The position numbers and the translations under genes were made by a program. Shown piece after piece: positions 29,612 through 38,849 of a stretch of DNA of 64,000 nucleotides (positions are counted from its first letter, which is position 1; every line of letters begins with the position of its first letter). The notes under the pieces were generated by a model. The model ran no database searches. It saw only the letters and a program-made list of their open reading frames with translations, and was not told the origin of the DNA. The stretch comes from Asticcacaulis sp. YBE204 (GTDB lineage: Bacteria; Pseudomonadota; Alphaproteobacteria; Caulobacterales; Caulobacteraceae), in NCBI RefSeq assembly GCF_000495855.1, contig NZ_AWGF01000001.1, forward strand, positions 62,001 to 126,000, given 5' to 3'.

Positions 29612-31300
29612 ATGAGCGATTTTAACCCTTCGCGTGACGATTTCGCCGCGCTTCTCGACGAATCCCTGCACGGCCGCGAAATGCTCGAGGGCCAGGTGGT
29701 TCACGGCCTCGTCGTCGGCATCGAAAAGGATTTCGCGATCGTCGACGTCGGCCTGAAGACCGAAGGCCGCATCAGCCTGAAGGAATTCGGCTCGGAAGCC
29801 GCCAATATCAAGACCGGCGACACCGTCGAAGTGTACCTTGAGCGCGTCGAAAACGCCATGGGCGAAGCGGTCATCAGCCGTGAAAAGGCCCGCCGCGAAG
29901 AAGCCTGGACCCGCCTTGAAGTCATCTTCAACAAAGGCGAGCCGGTCATGGGCACCATCGTCGGCCGCGTCAAGGGCGGCTTCACCGTCGATATGGACGG
30001 CGCTTCGGGCTTCCTGCCGGGTTCGCAGGTCGATATCCGTCCGGTCCGCGACATCGCACCGCTCATGGGCAAGGAACAACCCTTCGCCATCCTCAAGATG
30101 GACCGTCCGCGCGGCAATATCGTCGTGTCGCGTCGCGCCATCCTCGAAGAAGCCCGTGCCGAACAGCGCACCGAGCTGGTTGGTCAGCTGGCCGAAGGCG
30201 AAATCCGTGACGGCGTCGTCAAGAACATCACCGACTACGGTGCGTTCGTCGACCTCGGCGGCATCGACGGCCTGCTGCACGTCACCGACATGTCGTGGAA
30301 GCGCGTCTCGCATCCGTCGCAAGTCCTCAACGTCGGCGACAGCGTTCGCGTCCAGATCATCAAGATCAACCCGGACACGCAGCGCATCTCGCTCGGCATG
30401 AAGCAACTGCAATCGGATCCGTGGGACGGCGTCGAAGCCAAGTACCCGGTCGGCGGCAAGTTCTCGGGCCGCATCACCAATATCACTGACTACGGCGCGT
30501 TCGTCGAGCTGGAGTCGGGCGTTGAAGGCCTCGTCCACGTTTCGGAAATGTCGTGGACCAAGAAAAACGTCCATCCGGGCAAGATCGTTTCGACTTCGCA
30601 GGAAGTCGATGTGGTCGTCCTTGAAGTGGATGCCGGCAAGCGCCGCGTCTCGCTCGGCCTGAAGCAAGCCCAGAACAACCCCTGGGACGACTTCCTCGCC
30701 AAGCACCCGATCGGTTCGACCATCGAAGGCGAAGTCAAGAACGCCACCGAGTTCGGTCTGTTCGTCGGCTTCGAAAACGAAATCGACGGCATGGTCCACC
30801 TGTCGGACCTCGACTGGAACGTCGCGGGCGAAGAAGCCATCGCCAAGTACAAGAAGGGCGACATCGTCAAGACCAAGGTTCTCGACGTCGACGTCGAGAA
30901 GGAACGCATCTCGCTGGGCATCAAGCAGCTCGGCGGCGATCCGATGACCGGCGACACCTTCAAGAAGGGTCAGACCGTCACCGTGACTGTGACCGAAGTG
31001 ACTTCGGGCGGTATCGAAGTGAAGTTCGGTGAAGACGACGCCCCGATGAGCGCCTTCGTGCGCAAGTCGGACCTGTCGCGCGACCGTAACGAGCAGCGCG
31101 TCGAGCGTTTCGCCGTCGGCGACCGTATCGATGCCCAGATCACCAATGTCGACAAGGCCGCCCGCAAGGTGTCCGTCTCGATCAAGGCTCTGGAAATGGC
31201 CTCGGAAAAGGAAGCCATCGAGCAGTACGGCTCGCAGGACTCCGGCGCTTCGCTGGGTGACATCCTGGGCGCCGCCCTGCGTGGTCAGACCAAGGAGTAG
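29612..31300 (+). CDS. rpsA: 30S ribosomal protein S1
   Basis: mRNA-binding ribosomal protein needed for initiation on most messages. The 562 residues contain six S1 (OB-fold) repeats. The last four are very alike, with [32 protein letters not shown] and the recurring [18 protein letters not shown] ends. Length matches the Gram-negative S1. It has its own 198-bp upstream region after cmk, which holds a GACTC site near 29483, and a strong terminator follows. Confidence 0.98.
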   Translation: MSDFNPSRDDFAALLDESLHGREMLEGQVVHGLVVGIEKDFAIVDVGLKTEGRISLKEFGSEAANIKTGDTVEVYLERVENAMGEAVISREKARREEAWTRLEVIFNKGEPVMGTIVGRVKGGFTVDMDGASGFLPGSQVDIRPVRDIAPLMGKEQPFAILKMDRPRGNIVVSRRAILEEARAEQRTELVGQLAEGEIRDGVVKNITDYGAFVDLGGIDGLLHVTDMSWKRVSHPSQVLNVGDSVRVQIIKINPDTQRISLGMKQLQSDPWDGVEAKYPVGGKFSGRITNITDYGAFVELESGVEGLVHVSEMSWTKKNVHPGKIVSTSQEVDVVVLEVDAGKRRVSLGLKQAQNNPWDDFLAKHPIGSTIEGEVKNATEFGLFVGFENEIDGMVHLSDLDWNVAGEEAIAKYKKGDIVKTKVLDVDVEKERISLGIKQLGGDPMTGDTFKKGQTVTVTVTEVTSGGIEVKFGEDDAPMSAFVRKSDLSRDRNEQRVERFAVGDRIDAQITNVDKAARKVSVSIKALEMASEKEAIEQYGSQDSGASLGDILGAALRGQTKE

Positions 31301-31663
31301 CAAGGTCGAGACCCTGCACCCTTAACGGGGAGCCGGTGTCTCGGTTTTGATATGAAATGAAGCTCCCGTGTGGACGGCTTTTCGCAAAGCCTGAAACACG
31401 GGGGCTTTTTTTGTGCCCCGCAACAGACACCGGTGACGGCTCGGGAGCCATCTGAAACAATTTACCGCACAGGCCGTGTTAATTTTTTCAACAACACCTT
31501 GATCCGACATTCATTTTCGATCATGCTCAGTTTTTGAAACGCATCCTTGGGTGCGAATTGTGGTTCGGTGCGTTGCCGCGCATCTTTTGTTTTTGTTTTG
31601 GCCGCAACTATTTGCGGCGGCGCATTTTCATATTGTCGAACCTTGCTGTGTTCGGGGGATAAG
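31301..31663. other. gene-free region between rpsA and ihfB
   Basis: This 363-bp stretch holds a GGTC-cga-GACC dyad right after the rpsA stop (31303-31322), the branched rpsA terminator (31361-31412) and then the ihfB promoter/leader. The leader part (31480-31650) is AT-richer and contains a GGCCGCAA/TTGCGGCGG hairpin near 31600. I see no convincing gene in it. Confidence 0.6.
31361..31412 (+). terminator. branched terminator of rpsA
   Basis: AGCTCCCGTGT (31361-31371) pairs with ACACGGGGGCT (31396-31406) and encloses a smaller hairpin GGCTTT/AAAGCC. Seven T follow. It lies 60 bp past the rpsA stop. Confidence 0.88.
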
Positions 31664-31960
31664 ATGTTAAAATCGGAACTTATTGAGCGACTGGCGTCCG
31701 AATATCCGCACATGACCCAAAAAGACGTCGAACGGGTGGTCAATCTAATCCTCGAATCGATGATCGAGACGCTGGAAAAAGGCGGTCGGGTCGAGCTGCG
31801 TGGCTTTGGTGCCCTGTCGGTGCGCTCGCGTCCGGCCCGCGCGGGACGCAACCCGCGCACCGGCGAAGCGGTCTCCGTCCCCGCCAAGCACGTGCCGTTC
31901 TTCAAGAGCGGCAAGGAACTTCGTGAGCGCCTGAACCTCAGCGGCGACGACAACGATTAA
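31664..31960 (+). CDS. ihfB: integration host factor subunit beta
   Basis: DNA-bending nucleoid protein that pairs with IhfA. It has 98 residues from ATG 31664 ([12 protein letters not shown]), preceded by CGGGGGAT; the frame is open upstream but unlike the family. Helices at the N-terminus are followed by the beta-arm [18 protein letters not shown] and RTGEAV, which inserts into the minor groove at a conserved Pro. The C-terminus [14 protein letters not shown] is standard. mscL follows after 23 bp on the same strand. Confidence 0.95.
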   Translation: MLKSELIERLASEYPHMTQKDVERVVNLILESMIETLEKGGRVELRGFGALSVRSRPARAGRNPRTGEAVSVPAKHVPFFKSGKELRERLNLSGDDND

Positions 31961-31983
31961 CCTTTACGGCAGGAGCGCTCCTG

Positions 31984-32388
31984 ATGAGCATCGTATCCGA
32001 ATTCAAGACCTTCCTCATGCGCGGCAATGTCATCGACCTGGCGGTCGGTGTCGTCATCGGCGGCGCGTTCGGCAAGATCGTCACCTCGCTGGTCGACAAT
32101 ATCATCATGCCGCCGATCGGCGTCCTGACCGGTGGGGTCGATTTCTCCGACCTCAAATGGGTGCTGGTCCCCGCCAATCCGGCGACCGAAACCGCCGAAG
32201 CCGCCATCTCCTACGGTCTGTTCATCAACACCCTGATCCAGTTCGTGATCATCGGCGCGGCGATCTTTCTGGTCGTCAAGGCCATCAACAAGCTAATGCC
32301 CCCGCCGCCGCCCGCCCCTGCGGCAGACCCCGGCCCGTCCGAAAAGGACCTGCTGGCCGGCATTCTGGAAGAGCTGAAAAAGAAATAA
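31984..32388 (+). CDS. mscL: large-conductance mechanosensitive channel MscL
   Basis: Emergency pressure valve of the inner membrane, opening on hypo-osmotic shock. The 134 residues begin with the amphipathic [23 protein letters not shown] (TM1, pore lining) and continue with NIIMPPIG, a periplasmic loop and TM2 ([19 protein letters not shown]). The Pro-rich linker PPPPPAPAA and the cytoplasmic helix [12 protein letters not shown] follow. Length and motifs match the family. A GGAG lies 8 bp before the ATG. Confidence 0.97.
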   Translation: MSIVSEFKTFLMRGNVIDLAVGVVIGGAFGKIVTSLVDNIIMPPIGVLTGGVDFSDLKWVLVPANPATETAEAAISYGLFINTLIQFVIIGAAIFLVVKAINKLMPPPPPAPAADPGPSEKDLLAGILEELKKK

Positions 32389-32434
32389 TTACGGGGTTTG
32401 GGGCCAAAGACGCTTCTTGGGGCCCCAAGTCTTT

Positions 32435-32484
32435 TTAACACTAAAAAAACCCTGCTCAACTGAGCAGGGTTTTTTTAGTGTTAA
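32435..32484. terminator. bidirectional terminator between mscL and argG
   Basis: A perfect 24-bp inverted repeat (32435-32458 against 32461-32484) with only 2 bases between the arms: TTAACACTAAAAAAACCCTG and its complement around AGCAGGG. It serves mscL (+) and argG (-). It is flanked by the same dyads as the rpoD terminator. Confidence 0.92.
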
Positions 32485-32491
32485 AAGGTTC

Positions 32492-32515
32492 GTGGGGTCA
32501 GGGACCCCACACCCC
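32492..32515. repeat. GTGGGGTC...GACCCCAC gene-end dyad
   Basis: GTGGGGTC-agg-GACCCCAC followed by ACCCC, immediately beside the argG stop codon. It is nearly identical to the dyad at 1051-1074. Confidence 0.7.
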
Positions 32516-32516
32516 A

Positions 32517-33770
32517 TTACTTTGCGTCGCGGGCGTCACGCTTAGCGGCGACACGCAGGCGCAGGGCGTTGAGCTTGATGAAGCCCGCCGCGTCGCGGTG
32601 ATCATAGGCGACCTTGCCTTCTTCGAAGGTGACGAGGTCCTGATCGTACAGCGAATAGGGGCTTTCGCGCCCGATGATCGTGGTGTTGCCCTTGTACAGC
32701 TTCACCGTCACGCGGCCGGTAACCTTGGCCTGCGAATAGTCGATGGCGGCTTGCAGCATTTCGCGCTCGGGCGAGAACCAGAAGCCGTTATAGACCAGCG
32801 ATGCGTATTTCGGCATCAGTTCGTCCTTCAGGTGCATGGCGCCGCGGTCCAGCGTGATCGACTCGATGCCGCGGTGCGCCGCCAGCAGGATCGTACCGCC
32901 GGGGGTCTCATAGACGCCGCGCGACTTCATGCCAACGAAGCGGTTTTCGACGAGGTCCAGACGACCGACGCCGTTGTCGTGGCCCAACTGGTTCAGCTTG
33001 GTGAGCAGGGCGGCGGGCGACAGGGCCTCGCCATTGATGGCGACCGGATCGCCCTTTTCGAAGTCGATGGTGAAGACGGTGGGGGTGTCCGGCGCGGCTT
33101 CGGGCGATATAGTGCGCTGATAGACGAATTCCGGGGCTTCGACCGCCGGGTCTTCCAGCACCTTGCCTTCGGACGACGAGTGCAGCAGGTTGGCGTCGAC
33201 CGAGAACGGCGCGTCGCCGCGCTTGTCCTTGGCGATAGGAATCTGGTGCTGTTCGGCGAAGGCGAGCAGGGATTCGCGCGAGGCGAATTCCCACTCACGC
33301 CACGGGGCGATGACGCGGATGTCGGGCTCAAGGCCGTAATAGCCGAGCTCGAAACGGACCTGATCATTGCCCTTGCCGGTCGCGCCATGGCAGACGGCGT
33401 CGGCGCCGACCTTGCGGGCGATCTCGATCTGCTTCTTGGCGATCAGCGGGCGGGCGATCGAGGTACCGAGCAGGTACTGGCCTTCATAGACCGTGTTGGC
33501 GCGGAACATCGGGAAGACGTAGTCGCGCACGAACTCTTCGCGGACGTCTTCGATATAGATGTTTTCCGGCTTGATGCCGAGCAGTTCGGCCTTCTTGCGC
33601 GCCGGTTCCAGCTCTTCACCCTGACCGAGGTCGGCGGTGAAGGTAACGACTTCGGCGCCGTATTCGGTTTGCAGCCACTTCAGGATGATCGAGGTGTCCA
33701 GACCGCCCGAATAGGCGAGGACGACTTTCTTGACGGGCTTTTCAGCCAAGTTCTTGGGGGGCGAAGACAT
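32517..33770 (-). CDS. argG: argininosuccinate synthase
   Basis: Joins citrulline and aspartate with ATP to form argininosuccinate, the penultimate step of arginine synthesis. It has 417 residues from ATG 33770 ([20 protein letters not shown]); the frame is open 24 codons further upstream without family likeness. The ATP-pyrophosphatase loop AYSGGLDTS is at 19-27, with [14 protein letters not shown] and later [12 protein letters not shown], all typical. No other arg gene is near. Confidence 0.97.
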   Translation of the reverse strand: MSSPPKNLAEKPVKKVVLAYSGGLDTSIILKWLQTEYGAEVVTFTADLGQGEELEPARKKAELLGIKPENIYIEDVREEFVRDYVFPMFRANTVYEGQYLLGTSIARPLIAKKQIEIARKVGADAVCHGATGKGNDQVRFELGYYGLEPDIRVIAPWREWEFASRESLLAFAEQHQIPIAKDKRGDAPFSVDANLLHSSSEGKVLEDPAVEAPEFVYQRTISPEAAPDTPTVFTIDFEKGDPVAINGEALSPAALLTKLNQLGHDNGVGRLDLVENRFVGMKSRGVYETPGGTILLAAHRGIESITLDRGAMHLKDELMPKYASLVYNGFWFSPEREMLQAAIDYSQAKVTGRVTVKLYKGNTTIIGRESPYSLYDQDLVTFEEGKVAYDHRDAAGFIKLNALRLRVAAKRDARDAK

Positions 33771-33852
33771 GAGGCAAACCACTCCGGTTGGGGGGCGAAA
33801 ACTATTGTCCGCGCGTTTAAGACCAGAGGGGCCGCGATGCAAGGGATAATGC

Positions 33853-33886
33853 GAAAAGCCCCTCCCCTGAGATCAGGGAAGGGGCT
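33853..33886 (-). terminator. terminator of kup
   Basis: AAGCCCCTCCCCTGA (33856-33870) pairs with TCAGGGAAGGGGCTT (33873-33886 region) around a 2-base loop. On the minus strand TTTTC follows. It begins 4 bp past the kup stop. Confidence 0.75.
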
Positions 33887-33890
33887 TCAT

Positions 33891-35921
33891 TTATACAGAT
33901 ACCTGCGTTCCAAGTTCAACGACCCGACCCGGCGGGATATGGAAGAACTCGGTCGGGTTGGTCGCGTTGCGCATCAGGAAGATGTACAGCCGGTCCTGCC
34001 ACAGCGGCATACCCGAATTGGCCGAAGCGACCACCGAACGACGACCGAGGAAGAACGAGGTCGCCATGATGTCGAACTTCAGACCCTGCTTGCGACAGAT
34101 GCCCAGCGCCTTGGGCAGGTTCGGGCTTTCCATGAAGCCGTAGCTGACCGTCAGCTTCTTGAAGTCGTCATTGAGCGACTCGATGGTGATGCGCTCGGAC
34201 TCGTTGACGCGTGGCACACTCTTGGTCTGGACGGTCAGTATGATGTTTTTCTCGTGCAGCACCTTGTTGTGTTTGAGATTGTGCATCAGGGCGACCGGGG
34301 CGACGTCGGGGTCCGAGGTCAGGAAGATCGCCGTACCCGACACGCGGTGCGGCGGGCGGCTCTTGAGCATGTCGGCAAGGTCGGTCAGCGAGACGCTGTC
34401 GCGGCGGGACTTATCCAGCAGGATATGCGAGCCGCGCACCCAGGTCGCCATGACGGTGAACAGACAGGCTCCGATCAGCACCGGCAGCCAGCCGCCGGAG
34501 AAGAAGCGCAGCATGTTGGCGCTGAGGAAAGCAAGATCGAGGATAGCGAACGGAATGATGAAGGCCAGAACGCGCGGCCAGCCCCATTTCCACATCTGAC
34601 GCATGACGATGGCCGCCATCAGGGTCGTGACAACCATGGTGCCGGTCACCGCAAGGCCGTAGGCGTGGGCCAGGGCCGACGAGGTCTGGAAGGTGACCAT
34701 GACGACCATAACGCCGACCAGCAGCATTGAATTGAGCTGCGGCACGAAGATCTGGCCTTCCTGCGTTTCCGAGGTCCGCTTGACGTTGAGGCGCGGCAGA
34801 AGGCCGAGCTGGATGGCCTGTTGCGTCAGCGAAAACGCACCGGTGATGACGGCCTGAGACGCCACGACGGTGGCCAGACCGGCCAGCAGGACCAGCGGCA
34901 GACGCAGGGCCAAAGGCGCCATCTCAAAGAACCAGTTCAGTTCCTCGAACGGTGCGCCCGAGGCCTGAGACGCCGACAGGACGTTGAGCGCCAGTGCGCC
35001 TTGGCCGAGATAGTTCAGCGCCAGACACGGCAGGACGAAGAACAGCCACGCGGCCTGAATCGGCCAACGCCCGAAGTGGCCCATGTCGGCGGTCAGGGCT
35101 TCGGCCCCCGTCACCGTCAGGAACACCGCGCCCAATACGATGAATCCGGCCAGACCGTGCTCCATCAGGAACTCGACCGCGTACCACGGATTGATGGCGA
35201 TCAGGATTTCCGGCCGACCGACGAATTGCATGACGCCCAGGATAGCCATGACGGTGAACCAGACGAGACAGACCGGTCCGAACAGCAGGCCGACCTTGGC
35301 CGTGCCCTTGCTCTGGAAGCTGAACAGACCGATCAGCATGATCCCGGCGATCAGCAACACCATCTCGGTCGAGATACGGCCTTCGAGGGCCGGAATGGTG
35401 CGCAGGCCTTCGACGGCGGACAGGACCGACATGGCCGGCGTGATCACCGCATCGCCGTAAAACAGCGCCGCGCCGATGATGCCCAGCGTAAAGACGATGG
35501 CCGTGCGCTTGCCGATAGCGCGCTGCGCCAAAGCCATGAGCGACAGGACCCCGCCTTCGCCCTTGTTGTCGGCGCGCATGATGAAGCCGACATATTTGAT
35601 CGTCACGACGAGGATCATCGCCCACAGGGCCAGCGACACGACCCCGAGGATTTCCGAGCGCGTCACCCCGTCATGGGCGGCGGCGGCCAGCGCTTCCTTG
35701 AAGGCATACAGCGGCGAGGTGCCGATATCGCCAAACACGACCCCCACCGACCCGATGGCCAGCGCCCAGAAACCGGCATGGTGCCCGTTGCTGTGGGGCT
35801 GCCCGTTCGACTCGTGATGTGTGGGTTTGTGTGCGGCGCTTTTGTCCGCTTCGCCGGTCGTGCCGGTGGTATCCGAAGCCGCAGAAGGGGCGCTGGTTTC
35901 GGAAGGGGGAACCCCGATCAT
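33891..35921 (-). CDS. kup: potassium transport protein Kup
   Basis: Low-affinity K+ uptake system of the inner membrane (K+/H+ symport). It has 676 residues from ATG 35921 (MIGVPPSE). A hydrophilic, His-rich N-terminal stretch of about 45 residues precedes the first membrane helix. GVVFGDIGTSPLYAFKEAL is the family signature, and about 12 hydrophobic segments follow, with GDAVITPAMSVLSAVEGL in the core. A C-terminal cytoplasmic domain of about 150 residues ends the protein. Length is close to E. coli Kup. The gene is divergent from the Rrf2 gene across 217 bp. Confidence 0.95.
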   Translation of the reverse strand: MIGVPPSETSAPSAASDTTGTTGEADKSAAHKPTHHESNGQPHSNGHHAGFWALAIGSVGVVFGDIGTSPLYAFKEALAAAAHDGVTRSEILGVVSLALWAMILVVTIKYVGFIMRADNKGEGGVLSLMALAQRAIGKRTAIVFTLGIIGAALFYGDAVITPAMSVLSAVEGLRTIPALEGRISTEMVLLIAGIMLIGLFSFQSKGTAKVGLLFGPVCLVWFTVMAILGVMQFVGRPEILIAINPWYAVEFLMEHGLAGFIVLGAVFLTVTGAEALTADMGHFGRWPIQAAWLFFVLPCLALNYLGQGALALNVLSASQASGAPFEELNWFFEMAPLALRLPLVLLAGLATVVASQAVITGAFSLTQQAIQLGLLPRLNVKRTSETQEGQIFVPQLNSMLLVGVMVVMVTFQTSSALAHAYGLAVTGTMVVTTLMAAIVMRQMWKWGWPRVLAFIIPFAILDLAFLSANMLRFFSGGWLPVLIGACLFTVMATWVRGSHILLDKSRRDSVSLTDLADMLKSRPPHRVSGTAIFLTSDPDVAPVALMHNLKHNKVLHEKNIILTVQTKSVPRVNESERITIESLNDDFKKLTVSYGFMESPNLPKALGICRKQGLKFDIMATSFFLGRRSVVASANSGMPLWQDRLYIFLMRNATNPTEFFHIPPGRVVELGTQVSV

Positions 35922-36066
35922 GTAAACTCTCCTGAGGCCCCGCAAAATGCGCGGTCCTCGCTTGAACGGCGGGCTCCTTACGCCCATTTCATGAAGGTTT
36001 CAATCCACAATACTGCACAGGCGAAATCCTGTGCGTGCGACTGCGTGCATCAAACGCTGCTAACAA

Positions 36067-36106
36067 CCGGATTCCTCGCAGCTAATAGCCGGATTCCTCT
36101 AGGAAT
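36067..36106. promoter_or_regulatory. candidate operator before the Rrf2 gene
   Basis: The 11-mer CCGGATTCCTC occurs twice, at 36067-36077 and 36089-36099, 22 bp apart. The second copy forms part of the palindrome ATTCCT-CT-AGGAAT (36093-36106). Both copies contain GATTC, a GANTC methylation site. The array ends 32 bp before the Rrf2 start, near an AT-rich -10-like stretch. Binding by the Rrf2 protein is inference. Confidence 0.45.
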
Positions 36107-36138
36107 AAGCCATAAATTATCGTAACAAGTGTACAACC

Positions 36139-36558
36139 ATGTCCGACAGTCAAAGATTTCCCGTTGCCGCGCACACCCTCGCCTATCTGGCGCACAAAGG
36201 GGCCTATTCGCGCGAACAGGCGGTGTCCTCGTCGGTGCTGGCGGCGTCGATCCCGACCAATCCGGTCGTCATCCGCCGCATGACCACGCAACTGGCCAAG
36301 GCCGGGCTGGTCAATACCTGCTCCGGCGTAGCGGGCGGTACGTGGCTGCTAAAAAACGCCGGTGAGATCAAGCTCGACGAAGTGCTGCACGCCGTGCACG
36401 GCTGTGCGCATCTGGGTAGCGCCCCGCCGGGGGCCGATGGCTGCCCCGTCGGTCAGGCCATCCCCAAGGCCGTGTCGGGCGCGATGAAGGAGGCCAATTC
36501 CGCCGCCACCGCCGCCCTGTCGAAAATCACCGTCGCCGATTTGATCAGGAACATCTGA
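36139..36558 (+). CDS. Rrf2-family transcriptional regulator
   Basis: A 139-residue regulator. The winged helix-turn-helix near residues 28-65 (SSVLAASIPTNPVVIRRMTTQLAKAGLV) matches Rrf2 proteins. Cys occurs at 61, 89 and 102 (NTCSG, HGCAH, DGCPV). This is not the tight three-Cys cluster of IscR or NsrR, so it may sense redox or thiols rather than carry an Fe-S cluster; that is inference. The stop shares its A with the ATG of the SDR gene (TGATG), so the two are coupled. An operator-like array lies just upstream, as expected for autoregulation. Confidence 0.9.
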   Translation: MSDSQRFPVAAHTLAYLAHKGAYSREQAVSSSVLAASIPTNPVVIRRMTTQLAKAGLVNTCSGVAGGTWLLKNAGEIKLDEVLHAVHGCAHLGSAPPGADGCPVGQAIPKAVSGAMKEANSAATAALSKITVADLIRNI

Positions 36559-37352
36559 TGCGCCGCCTTGTTCTCATCACTGGGGCGACCTCGGGCATTG
36601 GGCTGGCCTTTGCTCGCGTCTATGCTTCGCACGGCTGGGACGTGGTGGTGACCGGCCGTCGTCAGGAGCGGCTGGAAAAGCTGGTCGAAGAAATCCGTCT
36701 GCGCTTCGGCGTCGAGGCGCACTTCATCGCCGCCGATCTGGCCGAAGAGGGCACGCCGCAAAAGCTGGTCGATTTCGTGACATCTCTGGGACGCAAGGTC
36801 GATGGGCTGGTCAACAACGCCGGTTACGGCCTGCCGGAAGGCTTTGTCGGTAATGATTTTGCCGCGCACGAAGCCTTCATGCGGGTGTTGATGCAGGCAC
36901 CGACCGAACTGGCGCATCTGGTCCTGCCCGGGATGATCGAGCAGAAATTCGGGCGCATCATCAATGTGGCGTCTCTGGCCTCGTACCTGCCCGCGTCGCC
37001 GGGGGATACGCTCTATGCTCCGGCCAAGGCCTATCTGACGCGCTTTTCGCAAGGCCTGCACCTTGAGGCGCGCGATCACAATGTCCACGTTTCGGCTTTG
37101 TGTCCCGGTTATACCTATTCGGAATTCCACGATGTGACGGGCTCGCGCCGCATCATCAGCCAGAACACGCCGGAATGGATGTGGATGGGCGCCGACGAGG
37201 TGGCCCGCGAAGGCTATCAGGCGGCGGAGGCCAATCGCGCCATCTGTGTGCCGGGCGCGCCGAACAAGTTTCTCTCCGCTTTATTGAAAATTCTGCCGGA
37301 CGACTGGTCGCTGGAACTGATTTCGAACCAGTTACGGCGTATGATGCGGTGA
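36558..37352 (+). CDS. short-chain dehydrogenase/reductase
   Basis: A 264-residue classical SDR. The cofactor loop TGATSGIG is at 8-15, with NNAGYG near 88, the catalytic Ser in NVASLASY and YAPAK near 154-158. Arg-rich residues after the second strand (TGRRQERL) suggest NADP(H). ALCPGYTYSEFH fits the substrate-side loop. It starts on the last base of the Rrf2 stop and is presumably controlled by it. The substrate is unknown; Rrf2-linked SDRs of this kind may act on reactive carbonyls, but nothing here proves it. Confidence 0.92.
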   Translation: MRRLVLITGATSGIGLAFARVYASHGWDVVVTGRRQERLEKLVEEIRLRFGVEAHFIAADLAEEGTPQKLVDFVTSLGRKVDGLVNNAGYGLPEGFVGNDFAAHEAFMRVLMQAPTELAHLVLPGMIEQKFGRIINVASLASYLPASPGDTLYAPAKAYLTRFSQGLHLEARDHNVHVSALCPGYTYSEFHDVTGSRRIISQNTPEWMWMGADEVAREGYQAAEANRAICVPGAPNKFLSALLKILPDDWSLELISNQLRRMMR

Positions 37353-37384
37353 CCGTTATAAATTAAATATGTATAGATAATCCT

Positions 37385-38011
37385 ATGCACTTTATAGTGA
37401 TCGTAGTTTGCATCATAATTTGGCTGTTTATACAGGCCGAAATGATGGATCGTGGAATTCAACCACGGTCCCGCGGTTCTCTTCGATATCAACGTAAAAA
37501 GGCTCGTAAATTAGGGTTGCCTGTAGATTTAGTTGATGTGAGGCCTAAATATAATAATTATGTTATTATGCCTCCAAGAGAAGGCATAAGTCACACATAC
37601 AATTTAAAAATCTCTCTATATATTATTGCGATAGCAATTTTTTACATACCGATATCCTTATTATTAACATTATATATTATTAAATTGTGTAATATCGATA
37701 AAAATTTAACTATTTTTATAATTATAATTTGTTTGGCATTTGCGTTTTTTTCACTTCACGTTCTTCGCAAAAAGCTTATCGCTGACGAAAAACAAGAATC
37801 TATATTCGCTACGAATATAACAGAACCTTCGAATGCCAAAAAACCGGCATCACAAAAGCCGGAGGCTTCATTAGAAAATAACAAAGAGCCAAAGCTATCA
37901 CCTGGAGAAATAAATAGAATTCGTGTCGCTAACATTTTGGCGTCAAATAAGGCTCTAACTAACCAATCATCTGATGATAGTACGCCAACCATAGCCGACT
38001 TGGATAATTAG
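37385..38011 (+). CDS. AT-rich membrane protein of unknown function
   Basis: A 208-residue protein with strikingly AT-rich codons compared with all neighbours. Three hydrophobic segments are at about 2-18 (FIVIVVCIIIWLFI), 76-100 and 107-128 (LTIFIIIICLAFAFFSL). A basic segment (RYQRKKARKLGLP) lies between the first and second, and a hydrophilic Lys/Ser/Asn-rich tail of about 80 residues ends the protein. No family recognised. It lies 32 bp after the SDR gene and may be read with it, but the composition marks it as acquired from elsewhere. It could be a cargo or orphan gene of a lost mobile element; no element ends are seen. Confidence 0.7.
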   Translation: MHFIVIVVCIIIWLFIQAEMMDRGIQPRSRGSLRYQRKKARKLGLPVDLVDVRPKYNNYVIMPPREGISHTYNLKISLYIIAIAIFYIPISLLLTLYIIKLCNIDKNLTIFIIIICLAFAFFSLHVLRKKLIADEKQESIFATNITEPSNAKKPASQKPEASLENNKEPKLSPGEINRIRVANILASNKALTNQSSDDSTPTIADLDN

Positions 38012-38050
38012 TAAGACCCTTCTCCACGTGATAGGGGTATGATATGGCAT

Positions 38051-38767
38051 TTACTCCCCGCTATACGGATGTGCCGCTGCAGGCACGATGATGTCGTGCG
38101 TGATAACGCTGACGGCGGAAATGATGATCTGGATCGCCAGCGCGCACAGGATCAGGCCCAGCACGCGGATGACCACCACCATGCCGACGCGGCCCAGCAG
38201 CTTCGAAATCGAGCCTGAGAAGAAGAAGGCCAGCATGGTCGCCACGGCGGCTGACACAATCGCACCTAGGCCTACCGCCATGCCGGTCAGTCCGTATTTC
38301 TGCGCCTCGCCCGCCTGAATGATGACGGTCGAGATCGCGCCCGGCCCGATCAGTAGCGGAATCGCGAACGGCACGACGAATTTCTCGAACGACTTCTTGG
38401 CGCGGTCGCGGCCCCGCAATGGCATCCCATGCGCGTCGAGGGTTTCCTCGGTGAGGGATTCGGTTTCCTCGAACATCGACAGGAAATCGCCGCGCGTCAT
38501 ATCGAGCCCCAACAGGAACAGCAATATCCCGCCGGCGATCCTGAACGCGTCCATCGAAATGCCGAAGAACTGCAACAGGCCGAGGCCGGTGAAGAAGAAA
38601 AAGCTGAGGAACAGGGCGGCGAAGGCCGAGATATAGACGATCAGCCAGCGGCGCGACGAATCCGATTGCGTCCGCGTCGCGGCGGCGAAGATCGGCACAT
38701 TGCCGATGGGATCGAGCAGCGCGAACAGCGTAATGAAAAAGTTGACGTAAAGCTCAACCAGGCCCAT
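38051..38767 (-). CDS. MarC/UPF0056 family membrane protein
   Basis: It has 238 residues from ATG 38767 (MGLVELYVNFFITLFALLDPIGNVPIF). The frame is open a further 36 codons but they overlap the pyrF upstream region. Six hydrophobic segments fit the MarC fold. LLDPIGNVPIF near the start and GPGAISTVI in the middle are the family's two matching loops. MarC was first linked to antibiotic resistance, but its real function and substrate are not established. It is divergent from pyrF across 82 bp. Confidence 0.9.
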   Translation of the reverse strand: MGLVELYVNFFITLFALLDPIGNVPIFAAATRTQSDSSRRWLIVYISAFAALFLSFFFFTGLGLLQFFGISMDAFRIAGGILLFLLGLDMTRGDFLSMFEETESLTEETLDAHGMPLRGRDRAKKSFEKFVVPFAIPLLIGPGAISTVIIQAGEAQKYGLTGMAVGLGAIVSAAVATMLAFFFSGSISKLLGRVGMVVVIRVLGLILCALAIQIIISAVSVITHDIIVPAAAHPYSGE

Positions 38768-38849
38768 GACGCTCCCCTGAATGCCAGCGCAAGGGATTTG
38801 TGTACCAAACCTGCGCATCTGGTTACAGAAAAAACTTTCGGAGCCTCTC

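Noticed and set aside
29522-31303. 593-codon open frame opposite rpsA
   Set aside because: It exactly shadows rpsA and its length follows from the repeated S1 domains and GC-rich third positions. The protein has no recognisable domain.
32478-34730. 750-codon open frame opposite argG and kup
   Set aside because: Unusual because it spans two genes, the gap and both terminators, but its sequence is of the low-complexity kind given by complement frames. argG and kup are certain.
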